Notes: generated from the sequence alone by a model not told the origin. A DNA stretch of 64,000 nucleotides from Torymus aiolomorphi (GCA_036365515.1 CM070876.1:99342150-99406149); one strand, 5' to 3'; counted from the stretch's first letter, positions 1 to 12,445 are shown. Program-made: numbers and translations.

Positions 1-129
1 TTTTTACCAATATTTTCCTAATACATGGTGAAAAATGCACGTTTCTACCAATATTTTCCTAATACATTGCGAAAATTGCGTGGAATCCTGCAAAAAATAG
101 CGAAAAACAATGATTTTCAGTACGTTTTG
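1..129 (+). repeat. Complex satellite, partial units
   Basis: Contains the satellite hallmarks: two copies of the 40-bp module with the core 'ccaatattttcctaatac', then 'gcgtggaatcctgc' and 'aatgattttcagtacg'. It is the trailing edge of an array that begins outside the window. Confidence 0.85.
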
Positions 130-1408
130 CTCTTGTTCGGGATTGTACAGTGCCGCAAGTGTCCGCTAGATGGCAAGCGCCAAATCGCTACTCGCAATGA
201 AAAACATCACCCCGAGTGTATAAGTATAGGCACGCGACTTGCACTCGGGGGAGAAATTAAAACATACAGTATCCTCTACTTAATACTTTTACTTGCTTTG
301 CTTACTTTGCTAATAATACGAGAAGCTCTCGTATTATTTGCCGTTACCCATTGCCTACTTGCTCGCACGCATTGCGTTCATCTTCTGCCGACAGTTCAAC
401 TTCGCCTTTCGAGGAGAGTTGACTACAAAGACTTTTGGAATCTTAATTTCAAGTGTCTATCTTTTGTACCGAACTTATTCTTTGCGAGAAAAGTTGGATA
501 CATTGACTCTAGGAGTCAACCGACCCATTATTACATACAGGTTTTTCCTTACATACTTTACTGTTTTACTTATAATACGAGAAGCTATCGTATTAGTTAC
601 CGTTTCCATTCGCTTACTTTCCGCGAACATCCATTATTACACGTTAGCCTGCATTAAATGCCTACACTTTATGTTTCCACTATATTTGCTTGCCGATAAC
701 TACTTCGTCTTATTTGCGAATAACTTTTTCTGCTTTCAACTTATTCTTTGCGAGAAAAGTTGGAAGCACAGATTCTTGGAGTCTAAATTGCTATTTTAAG
801 GTAATATGTACTTACCGACAAATTTTAGAATGTATATTTCTTTTGCAAATAATAATAGAATTACTAACAAAAAAAATTAAGTATAGTATTTACATATACG
901 GAGCGCCTGAATGAGCTGTTTTTCCAAAAATTTACTCAGAATTTATTTAATTAAATAAAAGACGCAATGCTGATAAGTAGGGATCTGTATACTTCGAATT
1001 TTGCCAGTTTTAAAAAGTGTTTATCTCATGGAAATGCTGATAGAATCGCACAAAAAAAAATCTGAGCATAGTATTTACATACACGGAGCTCCTGAAAGAA
1101 TTGCTTTTCCAAATAAACGTTCGAATGTTTATTAATTAAATAATGAAATTGGGTTGATTTTGAGGTTCACATCGCCTTAAGCTTAGCTGATAATACGTGA
1201 GGCTCTCGTATTGTTAGTTTGCCTATTTCATAAACCTTGCATTTCGCTTGCCTATTTTACTCAACGTGCATAGCGTTCAAATCCTTTTTGCTTCAATTTT
1301 ACTTTCGAGTGGGTTGGAGCAAAGACTTTCAGAGTCAATACAATTTTATATTTTCTCTCGGCTATAAACCCTAACAATATAAACACCGTATACGTTCGGT
1401 CGTATACA
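130..1408 (+). repeat. Hairpin-rich block, copy 1
   Basis: Non-satellite block found three times, each time bracketed by satellite. It holds a series of short inverted repeats: 210-218 with 242-250 (9 bp), 312-323 with 327-338 (12 bp, 3-nt loop), 503-509 with 513-519 (7 bp), 573-580 with 588-595 (8 bp) and 1388-1394 with 1401-1407 (7 bp). The open frames across it (25-657, 338-799) show no recognisable domain and I treat them as chance. It may be a structured non-coding unit or a fragment of an unclassified element. This copy is interrupted by the insertion at 800-1176. Confidence 0.7.
800..1176. mobile_element. TTAA-flanked non-autonomous insertion (piggyBac-type target)
   Basis: The 377-bp insert sits between TTAA at 796-799 and TTAA at 1177-1180. 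The two other copies of this block are uninterrupted at the same point, with a single TTAA (30171-30174 and 43299-43302). The ends 'GGTAATATGTAC' and, reverse-complemented, 'GGCGATGTGAAC' match at 8 of 12 positions. Internally a motif of about 80 bp ('tatttacat', then 'acggagc', then a run ending 'ttaattaaataa') occurs twice, near 885-955 and 1066-1143. A TTAA duplication is typical of piggyBac and Kolobok families; no transposase is present. Confidence 0.75.
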
Positions 1409-2690
1409 GCTCTGAATGAGCTGGAAAAATGGACTTACTTCATTGTTTTCCTCAAAATATCCTAGGTTCAAGATAAAATGTCTGTTTTTACCAATATTTT
1501 CCTAGTAAATAGAGAAAAGATAGCGGAATCATGCGAAAAACAGCGAAAACCATGATTTTCAGACGTGTTTGATCATTAAACGCAGGAAATGTGGATTTCT
1601 ATCTTTGTTTTACGCAAAATAAGGTAGTTTTGCGCTAGAGATGCCGGATTTTACCAATATTTTCCTATTATATTGTGAAAAATGCGTGGCATCCTGCAAA
1701 AAACAACGAAAAACCATGATTTTCAATCCTTTTTGCTCTTAATGAGCTGGAAAAATAGTTTTGCATCACTGTTGTCCTCAAAATAATGTAGTTTAATACC
1801 AAATTTGCCAGTTTTTATCAATATTTGCCTCATATATGGTGAAAAGTGCGTGGAATCCTGCAAAAAACCGGGAAAAACATGATTTAAAGTATTTTTTGCT
1901 ATTAACGTGCTGCAAAATAAGTTTCATACTAAATATGCCTGTTTATACCACTATTTACCTATTATATAGTGAAAAGTGCGTCAAATCCTGCAAAAAACAG
2001 GAAAACCATGATTTAAAGTACTTTTTGCTCTTCACGAGCTGGAAAATAAGTTTCATACAAAATATGCCTGTTTATACCAATATTTACCTAGTATATGGTG
2101 AAAGGTGCGTGGAGCCCTGTAAAAACAGGGAAAACCATGAGTTAAAGTTCTCTTTGCTTCTACCGAGCTGGAAAATAAGTTTCATACTAAATATGCCTAT
2201 TTATACCAATATTTACCTAGTATATGGTGAAAACTGCGTGGAATCCTGCAAAAAACAGGGAAAACCATGATTTAAAGTACTTTTAGGTATTCAAAAACAG
2301 GATATTTCGATTTGCTTTGTTGTTTTTCTCAAAATATCGTAGGTTTATACTAAATATGTCTGTTTTTACTGATATTTTCCGTAAATATGGTGAAAAGTGC
2401 GTGGAATCCTGCAAAAAACAGGGAAAAAAAATGATTTTCAGTCCTTTTGTATTCAAACGCAGGAAATTTCTATTTGGTTCGTTGTTTTTCTCAAAATAAC
2501 GTAGTTTTCTACTAGAAATTCTTGTTTTTACCAATCTTTTCCATATATATGGTGAAAAATGCCTGTTTTTACTAATATTTTCCTAAAATATGGTGAAAAG
2601 TGCGTGGAATCCTGCAAAAAAAAAGAGAAACCATGATTTTCAGTACTTTTTGTACGTAATCAGGGAAAATCATGATTTAAGGCCATGTGA
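1409..2690 (+). repeat. Complex satellite array (about 160/200-bp units)
   Basis: About seven or eight imperfect head-to-tail units. Each has the order: 40-bp module ('taccaatattttcctagtat', 'atggtgaaaa'), 'gtgcgtggaatcctgcaaaa', 'aaccatgattt', 'gctcttaatgagctgg' or 'ggtattcaaacgcagg', then 'ctcaaaataacgtag'. Some units carry the 40-bp module twice, giving the longer period. Open frames such as 1836-2270 and 2283-2534 are by-products of the repeat. Confidence 0.9.
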
Positions 2691-4560
2691 GAACGAAAAA
2701 TCTAGTAATAAGTCTCACATGGTAAAGCAGATATTGGCAAGTTATGTATAATCCCCGATAGATGGCGAGAGTGCTCTCTACCGTATGCATATTTAAGTGC
2801 GGAAATTGCTCAGAGATGGCGCCGCATATAGTTTTTTAAGTTAGATTTTTAAGTCCTCGCTTCGCTCGTGCGAAAAACGTCTTTTGCGGTAAATAATCAC
2901 TTTTCACACCTGTGTCATAATTTACTGTGAGCTTTACTTCAATTTTATGTACACAATAAATTAAGGCAGTGCTCATGATAATGCACTAGTAAAAATGTTT
3001 TCACTGTATTCTAGTTTTCATTTCTTATTCGTTAATGAATTAAAGATTATTTAAAGTATTACGTAAATAAACTAATACTCAATAAGAATAATACATTGAA
3101 ATAAAACTCGCGTATCATAGCTTAATTAGTTTGTTGCCGGCTTCTTTTTGTAATATTACCTTTTTATGTATAAATGATGTATTTTATTATTATATATTAT
3201 ATATTTTTTATTATTATATATTATATATACTTTATTATTATCTAATATTTTTGGGATTTTTTTCTTTTCGAGAAAACCATTGGCTAATAACCAGAAAAAA
3301 TGAAACCGTTACAGTCCATCCATAACATTCTGTAAATTAATTTTGAATCCCTTTTTAAAAAAGTGATGAACGGCCATGTTAAAGCACCTAAAGGCTTCAT
3401 TTTGATTGGTCTATATAGAATAGGTGCCAAGATTTGCTTTATAAATTGCTTGAGATTAAGAGGTTTGAATTTTTAAAATGAAATTGATTTTTCCCTTCTT
3501 AAAAAAGTGATGAGCGGCCATGTGCTTCAACATACCTAAAGGCTTGATTTTGATTGGTCTATATAGAATTAGCGCCAAGATTTGCTTCATAAATTGTTTG
3601 AATTTGAGAGGTTTGAATTTTAAAAATGAAATTGATATTTATATTTTTTAAAATATAACTAAATCAAAATAGCATCTAAATATTTATTTTAAAATAAGAA
3701 AAACGAGCTGATTGGTCCAAATAAAACCAATAAAAAAGTTTGGAATTATGAAATATTTAAACTAAAAATATAAGTCATAAATATTATTAATGACTTAAAA
3801 TTTGGTTTTGTATAAGAAGTATTCAAATTTTATCTGTAGTTAGCAATGAAGGATTATGAATACTGTTTTGATAACAGTTAAAGTTCTAACCTTCAAATTT
3901 TTGTATTGTAGAAATTCCTCCTATATTAAAAAGGGAGATGGATTTGAGGAGGCAGCCATATTGCTTTTAGAGGGCTGCCATATTGCTGATCAAAAATATG
4001 ATTGGTCGACCCAAATTAGGGCCTCTGCGCGCATAGTGCGCTAAAATTCCTAGGAAACTAAAATAAATATAATCCAAGTTTCAATAAAAAATATTGGATA
4101 AATTTGCGCGTGATGTAAAAAAGTCAAATAAATTTTAAATTCATAATATTCCAATATTAATTGTGTAGGTATAATGAAGGTAAAGGAGAGCGTGCGCAGC
4201 ACGCCTGAACTTGTTAGTTCAAATCAAATTACAATTATATTGATCACATTGTAATTTAGAATAATAAATGATCTATTTTAAACGCTTAAGCGTATTATAT
4301 ATATATATAATAAATCAGTGAAGGAATACTTACTAGCGGCGATTTTATGATTTTATTCTTAACAAGATAATTTCTTTGTGCAGAATCTTTATATACAATG
4401 AAATAAAATTTTCAAGGATTCGAAAATTATCGTCATGTTAGATAAACAATAATTAGAAAGCTTGATATTTTCATATATATAAAGAAAATGTTCATTCATC
4501 GGTGATTGTTCCAATACTGGTATAGTCAATTTATCATATTTATTATACTAAAAATATTTT
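2691..4560. other. Non-satellite tail of the duplicated segment, AT-rich, no gene seen
   Basis: Matched by 44791-46940. It holds an AT-rich microsatellite-like stretch (about 3176-3245), a tandem dimer at 3330-3640 and a short inverted pair around 'gcgcgcatagtgcgc' near 4027. Open frames here are short with no recognisable domain. The 3' end stops at the N gap. Confidence 0.6.
3330..3640 (+). repeat. Tandem dimer of about 150 bp
   Basis: Two adjacent units share 'aaaaaagtgatga', 'cggccatgt', 'cctaaaggctt', 'attttgattggtctatatag', 'gccaagatttgctt' and 'gaggtttgaattttt'. The same dimer occurs in the partner segment at about 45463-45760, so it predates the larger duplication. Confidence 0.8.
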
Positions 4561-4660
4561 NNNNNNNNNNNNNNNNNNNNNNNNNNNNNNNNNNNNNNNN
4601 NNNNNNNNNNNNNNNNNNNNNNNNNNNNNNNNNNNNNNNNNNNNNNNNNNNNNNNNNNNN
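4561..4660. other. Assembly gap (100 N)
   Basis: A run of exactly 100 N, the usual placeholder for a gap of unknown size. It starts immediately after 'tatactaaaaatatttt'. In the partner copy that sequence is the left arm of a near-perfect palindrome (46930-46965), which is a plausible cause of the break. Confidence 0.98.
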
Positions 4661-5611
4661 CAGTTTGAAAATCATTTGCTGTTTGGAGCAGGTCTTCATA
4701 GATTTATTTTCTTTTTGGCTTTTGTATATCTACGATGTTACTTTCCTCATTGGAATTCGATACTTATTTTTAAAATTAATAAGCCATGATCTTGAAGAAT
4801 TAAATTGAAAATTTTCTTAGAGAGAAATTGAAGAGAGCTGCTTGCATTGTCATATACTTGCAAGTCTTTTTGTGAAAACAGGTTTTCCACTTTGACGGCT
4901 TTCCTTAAATCTCTCATAGGTCCATGTATTGATAAAATTATATTTGCCATATATACGGTTCCACCATTCTCTATGTGTTTCTTCCAAGAGTCAAATCATC
5001 TAATCTAGTTAGCCTTGACCTCCATTTTTTGTATTGTTGATAATTTCCAATTAAGATGCTCTCGATGTAAATTACATACTTTTATTTTATAATCAAGTGG
5101 AATGTGGTTTATCGCTTGCTGTGGTGACAGTTCATATGAACTTGGAGTAGATTGATCCTCTCAACTGGCATTGGTAATATTATTACCTAAAACTAATATA
5201 AAAGAAATTCTTAAAATTGGAATCATGTTATGCCAACCCAAACTAAAAATTTATTGCTCAAGTTTGTTTGGTTTTGTTTGTTTTAGAGCACATAAAAATG
5301 AAAATAAAAAATTGTATTTATTTATAAACTTTTATTAAAACTTATAGTAATCTTTTAGAAAAAATTATGAAATTTTAGAATTAATTAAGAGTCTAAATAT
5401 CTAATGCTTAAAAAATAATAAACATGACCAAATATAAAAGAATTAGTAAAATAACAAATATATTAGGATATTTTTATTCATGTTTTCTGATACATAGATA
5501 ACTAAATAAATAATATTATACAAGACCTACACAAAGGCAACATTATTTTCCTTGGTAGTATTTACATATGTAAGTTTGTAAATTTTTAAAGTGTTATAAT
5601 ATTCTTAGATT
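4661..5611. other. AT-rich stretch with a weak minus-strand coding-like patch
   Basis: Mostly AT-rich with no repeat I can name. On the minus strand 4747-4950 is open (67 residues, 'MANIILSIHGPMRDLRKAV...') and reads more like a protein than its surroundings, but it has stops in every frame upstream and no domain I recognise. It may be an exon or remnant of the same unidentified gene as 5612-5957. Confidence 0.3.
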
Positions 5612-5957
5612 TTATTTAATCTTACTTCCAGTTAACTGTTCACTTTCTTGAACATCCATTGTAAGAGCTAGTTCATCCACATCAAGGCTTTCAATGTTCT
5701 CTTCAATGTTTTCTTCATGAAGAAATAGCATTTCCTCTGCAATAAAAACACATTTCTTTTGACATTTTAATAATAGACTTTGCCAAATAATTTCCAAAAG
5801 TCAGAGCTTCTCCTGTAGAATATTTTTCACTGTGCAGTTCATTTATAAAATTAAGACGTGTCAATAATTCTACACAGTTGAATATACTATATGTTAATAA
5901 TTGTTTTTGAGTTTGTGATAGCAAATCACAATTATCACCTGGTTCATCCATAATCAA
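5612..5957 (-). pseudogene. Unidentified broken coding fragment
   Basis: Two overlapping minus-strand frames continue one another. The first (5957 to 5715) begins 'MIMDEPGDNCDLLSQTQKQL' and includes 'YSIFNCVELLTRLNFINELH'. The second (5797 to 5612) ends with an acidic stretch rich in Glu and Asp. The sequence is Leu-rich, not low-complexity, and unlike the AT-rich surroundings, so it may come from a real protein broken by a frameshift near 5720-5790. I do not recognise the family. Confidence 0.35.
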
Positions 5958-6067
5958 TTGATAATTTTTAAAACTTGAATTTCACTATATTTATATTTCA
6001 CCAAATCTAATGTATAGTACAGAATATACGAACAAGATACTCCGGGACACATGGCCAATATGAGAAC

Positions 6068-7336
6068 CAGGGTTGGTTTCACAAAAACTCTACGCTCATA
6101 GTTTCTGATTGAAGGATAGGTGGCGCCACTGACGACTTAATCAGGAAATTGACGTTCGAAGTGTTTCAGCTTTTTTTTAGAAGCGTGATTGCGAGAATTA
6201 ATCCAGATATTTAAGATTTACCAATTTCAATGATTGTATACGAGCTATACATATATTATTATTAGATATATATTATTAGATATACATGTATTATTGTTTT
6301 TATTATGAAATTAATAATTTTTTTCTAATTTTCAATTATAACGTCGGAAACTAAAGCGAGAATAGTAAGTTGAGCCTGAACGGACATAGAGCAAAGTTAA
6401 GTAGACGAAAACTCCTATTCGTAATAACCTGCACTTAAGCACGGTAAACGCTTTACTACAAGCCAGTTAATGCATTAAGAATTCGTGGAATTGCACCAAT
6501 TTCGAATTCAGGGAACTAATGTTGAATTTGTTAACACAGCCTCAAAATGTTGAAAATGCTGATAATATTCCTATTATATAAATAAAAAATATTATTGTTA
6601 CGCGAAAAACTAGCATTTTTAATACACTTGATTTTTACACTCTCAAAAAGTTTATCCCTGGCCCCTCACACGAAAATTATTGTAAAAATATGAATGTCCC
6701 TATTTTAAACAGTCATTCGTGTACAAATAATTTTGTAAAATCGAAACTATAAAACCTATAAAGGAATTCATACATCTTTTACACAAAATTGAAAATGAGC
6801 GGTATAATGGAAAATCAGAAAAAAATGATTATTTTTTTGATCAATAAAAAAATATGTAGGCATCCTCCTGTTCTATTTATCTCATTATGCAATCATTGAA
6901 ATACGTAAATCTGATTGAATTCACGCAATCACGCCTCTAAAAAAACAGCTGAAAGAATTCGCGCTTCTGGAGAATTCGTCAGCAATCGAGACTGACACTC
7001 GGCATACTCGGAAAATTCGATATACTAATAATCTCTAAATTGTGTCAATAACAACAACAAGAAAGAAAACGTATCTGCGGATGTCTATCTCTGGTTCTCG
7101 TTCATGTACGCTATACGTATATAGTACCAGAAGCAACCAAGGAAAGGCTCTCAAAGGGGATGACCTTGCGGTCACCTTCCTGGGGGCCCGGGGTGAGGGC
7201 CACGCTGCCCCTCGCTTTGCGCCACTACCTTATACAAGTAAGGGGAACGCCGAGTCGGGCGAACAAACTCGACTTGGTTCTCACCAGTCCTTCAGTCACG
7301 AACTATGAGTGTAGAGTTTTAGTGAAACCAACCCTG
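6068..7336. mobile_element. hAT-type non-autonomous DNA transposon
   Basis: The 1,269-bp element starts CAGGGTTGGTTTCAC and ends with its exact inverse, GTGAAACCAACCCTG. It is flanked by a perfect 8-bp direct repeat, ATGAGAAC, at 6060-6067 and 7337-7344. An 8-bp duplication with CAG...CTG ends is the hAT signature. The inverted repeats extend about 50 bp with few mismatches, and a second inverted pair lies further in (about 6155-6220 against about 6890-6965, around 'agcgtgattgcg'), so the right arm holds extra sequence. There is no transposase frame; mobilisation would need a relative elsewhere. Confidence 0.88.
7141..7290. other. GC-rich island inside the hAT element
   Basis: About 150 bp much richer in G and C than anything within several kilobases ('tgggggcccggggtgagggc', 'cgccgagtcgggcg'). 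It has no counterpart in the left arm, so it was probably added to the right arm after the element formed or captured by it. I could not match it to rRNA, a tRNA or a protein; the frame 7042-7308 through it shows no domain. Confidence 0.5.
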
Positions 7337-7344
7337 ATGAGAAC

Positions 7345-8147
7345 GGTTCTAAAGAACTTATAGCTATTGTAGAAATACATCTTTTCAAGGCTTGTCTCCT
7401 ATTGGATAGTCTTTGTACTTGTATCTGTTTCTTTTCCCTGTAACGGGCCGAGCGTGTCAATCTTCTGCTATGGGTCACGAGTATTCTAGAGCACAGAGGT
7501 CAAAAAGATTCTTTCTACAGAGCACACAAAGCCCAGAACCTATATAGCTCTATGAGTTACAAAAAAGCCCAGTGCCAGAAGAATAAAATGCGAAGCCCAG
7601 TGTGGCAGTATGCAGACAATTTCTCATCCTTGAACCATATTTCAACCATTGTAGAAGTAGCTTAAGCTATAAAAAACGAAACCCATCTATAACTATTTAC
7701 CTAACAGCTATCGACAATAATAGCAACACTATAACATAATAATGTATGTAAGTAGATTGCATATGGTATATGTTTTTTTAATACAAGATTTTTTAAAAGG
7801 TTCTTTTTTTATACAAATACCTAAATTGTTTGATGAGTCTGAGATGTTGTCCACAGATGAAAGGATAATGTAGTCCATTAAAACGTTATTGAATGAAAGC
7901 TGTCAGATAAGTTTTTTTTTTTTGTTCAAAATTATTTAAGTAACAGTATCTAAAAAGTTAAGAATTAAGCTTTGTGTACGACTATCTTATTTCAGGTATA
8001 CAAATGAGCCATGAGAAGAAATAAATATATAATTTATTGCAGACTTCATCAATATTGGTTTAAAGACCTAAAGTAATATTAAGACATAAGAGATGAATAT
8101 GATAGAAGTAATGTTATTCAAATATATTAAAAGATATATAATATGAA
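7345..8147. other. No gene seen; AT-rich spacer
   Basis: AT-rich sequence after the hAT element. It has two near repeats of 'agcccag' text around 7530-7600 but no recognisable coding, RNA or transposon structure. Confidence 0.5.
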
Positions 8148-8960
8148 TTATGAGTCTGAAAAAGTTATTCAAGTGAAAATAATTAATATAATCTCGTAAA
8201 ATATTTATTGGACTACGTCTGAGATATATTTCTATTTCCAAAAGGTGAATGTGAGACAAATAATGTAAGTAAAATAAATTTCAAGTAATTATTCAATTAT
8301 GCCATGTCAATTAGGAAAATGTATATGTAGCTTTCTGAACGCTAATTTTAATGGATAGTTTCAAACTTCTGTATTTTATTGAAAAGTTAATTATTTATTC
8401 CCACATCCAATCATTAATATTAAAGTGGCATATTATTTATAACTAGATGTAATTATAAAGAGATAGAATAACATAAAGAAATATGATTCCGATGTTGTTT
8501 AAAGATCATTTGGGCAAAGTAGACGGTTGTGATGAATTGGTATGTGTCTGAAAAGTTATTCAAGTGAAGCTGATTAATATCATTTCAGTATTACAACTAA
8601 CCTCCCTCCCAAAACTATTTATTGACTACGGCTGTCAGATATATTTTATTCCTAAGGTGAATGTTATACAAATAATGTAGGTAAAATAAATTTCAAGTAA
8701 TCACATAGACATTATTATGTCACGGCAGCGAAAAAGTATATGTAGCTAATTCCGAATGCTAATTTTATGGATAGTTTCCAACTTCTGTACTTTATCGAAA
8801 AAATTAATTTTATTTACTCTATATCAAATCATTAATATTAAAGTGGTATATTATTTATAACTAGATGTAATTATAAGAGATAGAATAACATAAAAAAATG
8901 ATTCCTATGTTGATTAAAGATTATTTTGGGAAAAGTAGACGGTTGTGATGAATTATGTAT
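8148..8960 (+). repeat. Tandem dimer of about 395-410 bp
   Basis: Two consecutive units share, in order: 'gtctgaaaaagttattcaag', 'caaataatgtaagtaaaata', 'tggatagtttcaaacttctg', 'aacatgtaattataa'-type text, and 'agtagacggttgtgatgaat'. The second unit begins near 8546 and has a short insertion near 8600. No frame of note lies inside. Confidence 0.85.
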
Positions 8961-9300
8961 ATATTTCTATTTTTAACTGGATCTGGATGTTAAATTCCTG
9001 TTAATAAATAAAAAGCAATTTATAAAACAGTTGTAGTTGATAAAACAACATGTATTTATCATATTTAAGGTGGCAAGAGAGTGAATAGATAGATATAAAG
9101 TGTGGGCATATGTTTGAATGCAATCATCAGTGTAAAATCATAAAATAAGCAAAAACAGCTAAAATTTGAAACATAGCTGTATCATTTCACAGGAAGCCCA
9201 TTGGCCTAAAAGCCTTGACACAGCCTCTTTTTATGATAAAAGAAGCCACTTAGACCTGGTGTCATGAAAAATTTCAGGACCTGCACTCCTTGGTCCTCCT

Positions 9301-12300
9301 TGTTAGTATGCCTGTTTCTACCAATATTGAGTTAGTATATGGTGAAAAAGTGCGTGTAACCAATCCTGAAAAAGAAAAAAACCATGATTTTCAGTAGTTT
9401 TTCTTCTTAATCAAAACTTAAAATATGGATTTTTATCATTTGGTTTTCTCTTACAACATATCGCAGGTTCACGAAAAAATTACTGTTTTACCAATATTTA
9501 CATAGTAAATAGAGAGAAAGTGCGTGGAATCATGCGAAAAACAGCGAAAAAACCATGATTTGCAGACCTTTTGCTCGTTAAAGGCGGGAAATATGGATTT
9601 AGAATTTATTCTTTACGTAAACTAAGGTAGTTTTATGCCAGAAATGCCGGATTTTACCAATATTTTTGTAATATATGGTAACAAATGCTTGTTTTTCCAG
9701 TACTTTTTTGCTCTTAATGCGCTAGTAAAATGGATTTGCATAATTGTTTTGCACAAAATGACGTAGTGTTATACAAAAAATGCCTGTTGTTACCAATATT
9801 TTCCTGAAATATGGTGAAAAGTGTGTGGAATACTGCAAAAAAAAAGGAAAAACCATGATTTAAGGTACTTTTTGGTATTCAAATGCCAGATATTTGTATT
9901 TGCTTCGTTGTTCTTCTCAAAATATGTATGTTTATGCAAGATACGCCTGTTTTTAACAATATTTCCCTAACATCAGGTGAAAAATACCTGTTTTTACCAA
10001 CATATTCCTAGTATATTGTGAAACGTGCGTCGACTCCTGCAAAAAACAGGGAAAACCATGATTTTCAGTACTTTTTGTTCTTAATGAGCTGGAACTTTCG
10101 AGTTGGTTCGTTGTTTTTCGCAAAACAACGTAGGTTTATGCTACAAATGGCTGTTTTTATCAATATTTTACTAACACATGGTGAAAAATGCCTGTTTTTA
10201 CCAATATTTTCCAAGTATATAATGAAAAGTGCGTGAAATCCTGCAAAAAACAGCGAAAAATCATGATTTTCAGACTGTTTGCTCGTTAAACGCAGGAAAT
10301 ATGGATTTGTATCATTGTTTTCTTCAAATTTACTTAGTTTTATACTAAATATGCGTGTTATTCCAAATATTTTCCTAATATATGGTGAAAAGTACGTGGA
10401 ATCCTGGAATAAAGAGGGAAAATCATTATTCGGTTCTTTGGTTATTGGAATATTGGGTTATTGAATTATTGGGTTATTGGCTTATGGGTCATGATATAAA
10501 ATACTTTTTGGTATTCAAACGCAGGAAATTTCGATTTGGTTCGTTGTTTTTTGCAAAATAACGAATGTTTAAGATAGAAAATGCTTGTTCTTACCAATAT
10601 TTTGCTAATATAAGGTGAAGAAAAAGCCAGTTTTTACCTATATTTTCCTAGTATGTATGGTGAAAAGTGCGGTGGAATAATACTACAAAGAGAAAAAGGA
10701 AAAACCGCCCAAATGATTTAAGATACTTTTGTTATGTAAATGCCAGATATTTGTATTTGGTTCGCTGTTCTTACTCAAAATGTGTATGCAAGAAATACCT
10801 GTTTTTAACAATATTTCCTTAACATGGGAGTGAAAAATACGTGTTTTTACCAACATATTCCCTAGTATATTGTGATAAGTGCGTTGAATCATGCGAAAAA
10901 ACAGCGACAAACCATGATTTTAGGACCGGTTTGCTCGTTACGCCAGAAGCTATGGATTTGGATCATTGTTTTACGAAAAATAAGTTAGTTTTATTAGATA
11001 AAACTTGTATGATAACTAATAATTATGCCTCTTTTTGCCAATAATTTGCCCAGAATATGGTGAAATTTGCGTGGAATCCTACAAAAAACAGGGAAGAAAA
11101 ATGATTATCAGTACTTTTTTGGTATTCAAACACAGGAAATTTTGATTTGGTTCCTTGTTTTCTCAAAAAGAATGTAGGTTTATGCTAGAAATGCTCGTTT
11201 TTACCAACATCTCCCTATTATGGGCCGAAAAATACCTGTTTTTACTAATCATTTTTCCTATTATATAGTGCATTGAGTCGCATTAGAATCCTGCAAAAAA
11301 CAGGAGAAACCTCGATTTAAAGTATTTTTTGCTCTTAATGAGCTCATAAATAAGTTTTTATACTAAATATGCCTGTTTTTACCAATATTTACCTGGTATA
11401 TGTAATTATGAAATGTGCGTGGAATCCTGCAGAAAGAGGACAGAAATTTTTTGCAATACTTTCGCTATTCAAACGCAGAAATTTCGATTTAGTTCGTTGT
11501 TTTTTCTCTAAATAACGTAGGTTTATTGCTTGTTTTTATAATATTTTCCCAATATATGGTGAAACATCCTATTTTACCTATATTTTTCCTAGTATAGTGA
11601 AAGTGCTGCGTGGAATCCTGCAAAAAACGGGAAAAACCATGATTTAAAGTATTTTTTTTGCATATGTGAATGGAAAATAAGTTTTTTATACTAAGCATAT
11701 GCCTGGGTTTTACCAATATTTACCTAGTATGGTGAAATGTGTGTAACGAGATCCTCGCAGAAAACACGGCAAAGAAAATGATTTTCGCTACATTTTGGTA
11801 TACAAACGCTGGAAATTTCGATTTGGTTAAATTGTTTTTCTCAAAATAACATGAGTTTATGATAGAAATGACTGCTTTTGCCAATATTTTCTACTAAAAT
11901 ATAATGAAAAGTGCGTGGAATCCTGCAAAAAAAAGAACAACTATGATTATCTGTACTTTTTGTTCTTAATAATATGTGGAAATATACATTCTTATCATTG
12001 TTTTCCTCAAAATATGTAGTTTTATGCTGAATATGGCGGTTTATCAATATTTACCTGGTATATGTTGAAATGTGTGCGTGGAGACCTGCAAAAAAAACTG
12101 GTAAAAAATTGATTTTCGTAATTTTTGTTATTCTGCAGGTAGGAAGTTTCGATTTGGTTCATAGTTTTTATTAAAATAAAGTAGGTTTATGATTTTCTAA
12201 TATATGGTGAAAAATGCCTGTAATTTACCTATATTTTCCTAGTATATAGTGAAAAGTGCGTTGAATCCCTGCAAGAAATGGGGAAAACCATGATTTAAAG

Positions 12301-12444
12301 TATTTTTTGCTCTTAATGAGCTGTAAATTAAGTTTTATACTAAATATGCCAGTTTTTACCAATATTTAACTGGTATATCGTGAAATATGCGTGAAATCCT
12401 GCAACAAACAGTGAAAAAAATTATTTTCAGTACCATTACTTTTG

Positions 12445-12445
<1 letters not shown>
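9301..12445 (+). repeat. Complex satellite array
   Basis: Roughly 15-20 divergent units of the same family as 1409-2690, with the landmarks 'gtgaaaagtgcgtggaatcc', 'accatgattttcag' and 'aaacgcaggaaatttcgatt'. Units are more diverged and carry more small indels than in the 18-21 kb array. Between 8961 and 9300 there is AT-rich sequence without clear structure. The array ends where an (ATT)n run begins. Confidence 0.9.

Larger units (their letters stand above)
1..4560 (+). repeat. Segmental duplication, copy 1 (partner 42508-46940)
   Basis: Read in order, this stretch matches 42508-46940 almost base for base: satellite end, hairpin-rich block, satellite array, then a non-satellite tail with the same landmarks. 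The offset is about 42.5 kb. Differences include a 377-bp insertion at 800-1176 found only here, and about 250 bp near 4310 that is absent here but present in the partner (46441-46690). The copy begins before the window and runs into the N gap. It could be a true segmental duplication or two haplotypes placed side by side by the assembler. Confidence 0.9.

Noticed and set aside
25..914. Overlapping frames of up to 210 residues in the hairpin block
   Set aside because: No domain; the same frames break at different points in the other two copies (small indels), as expected for non-coding sequence.
130..1408. CRISPR-like array
   Set aside because: The repeated hairpins are irregular in sequence and spacing, and the context is eukaryotic.
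1836..2534. Frames of 144 and 83 residues in the satellite
   Set aside because: Periodic peptides that follow the satellite unit, with variants in every array.
7042..7308. Frame through the GC-rich island, or a structural RNA there
   Set aside because: No domain, and no match to conserved rRNA or tRNA sequence that I can recognise.
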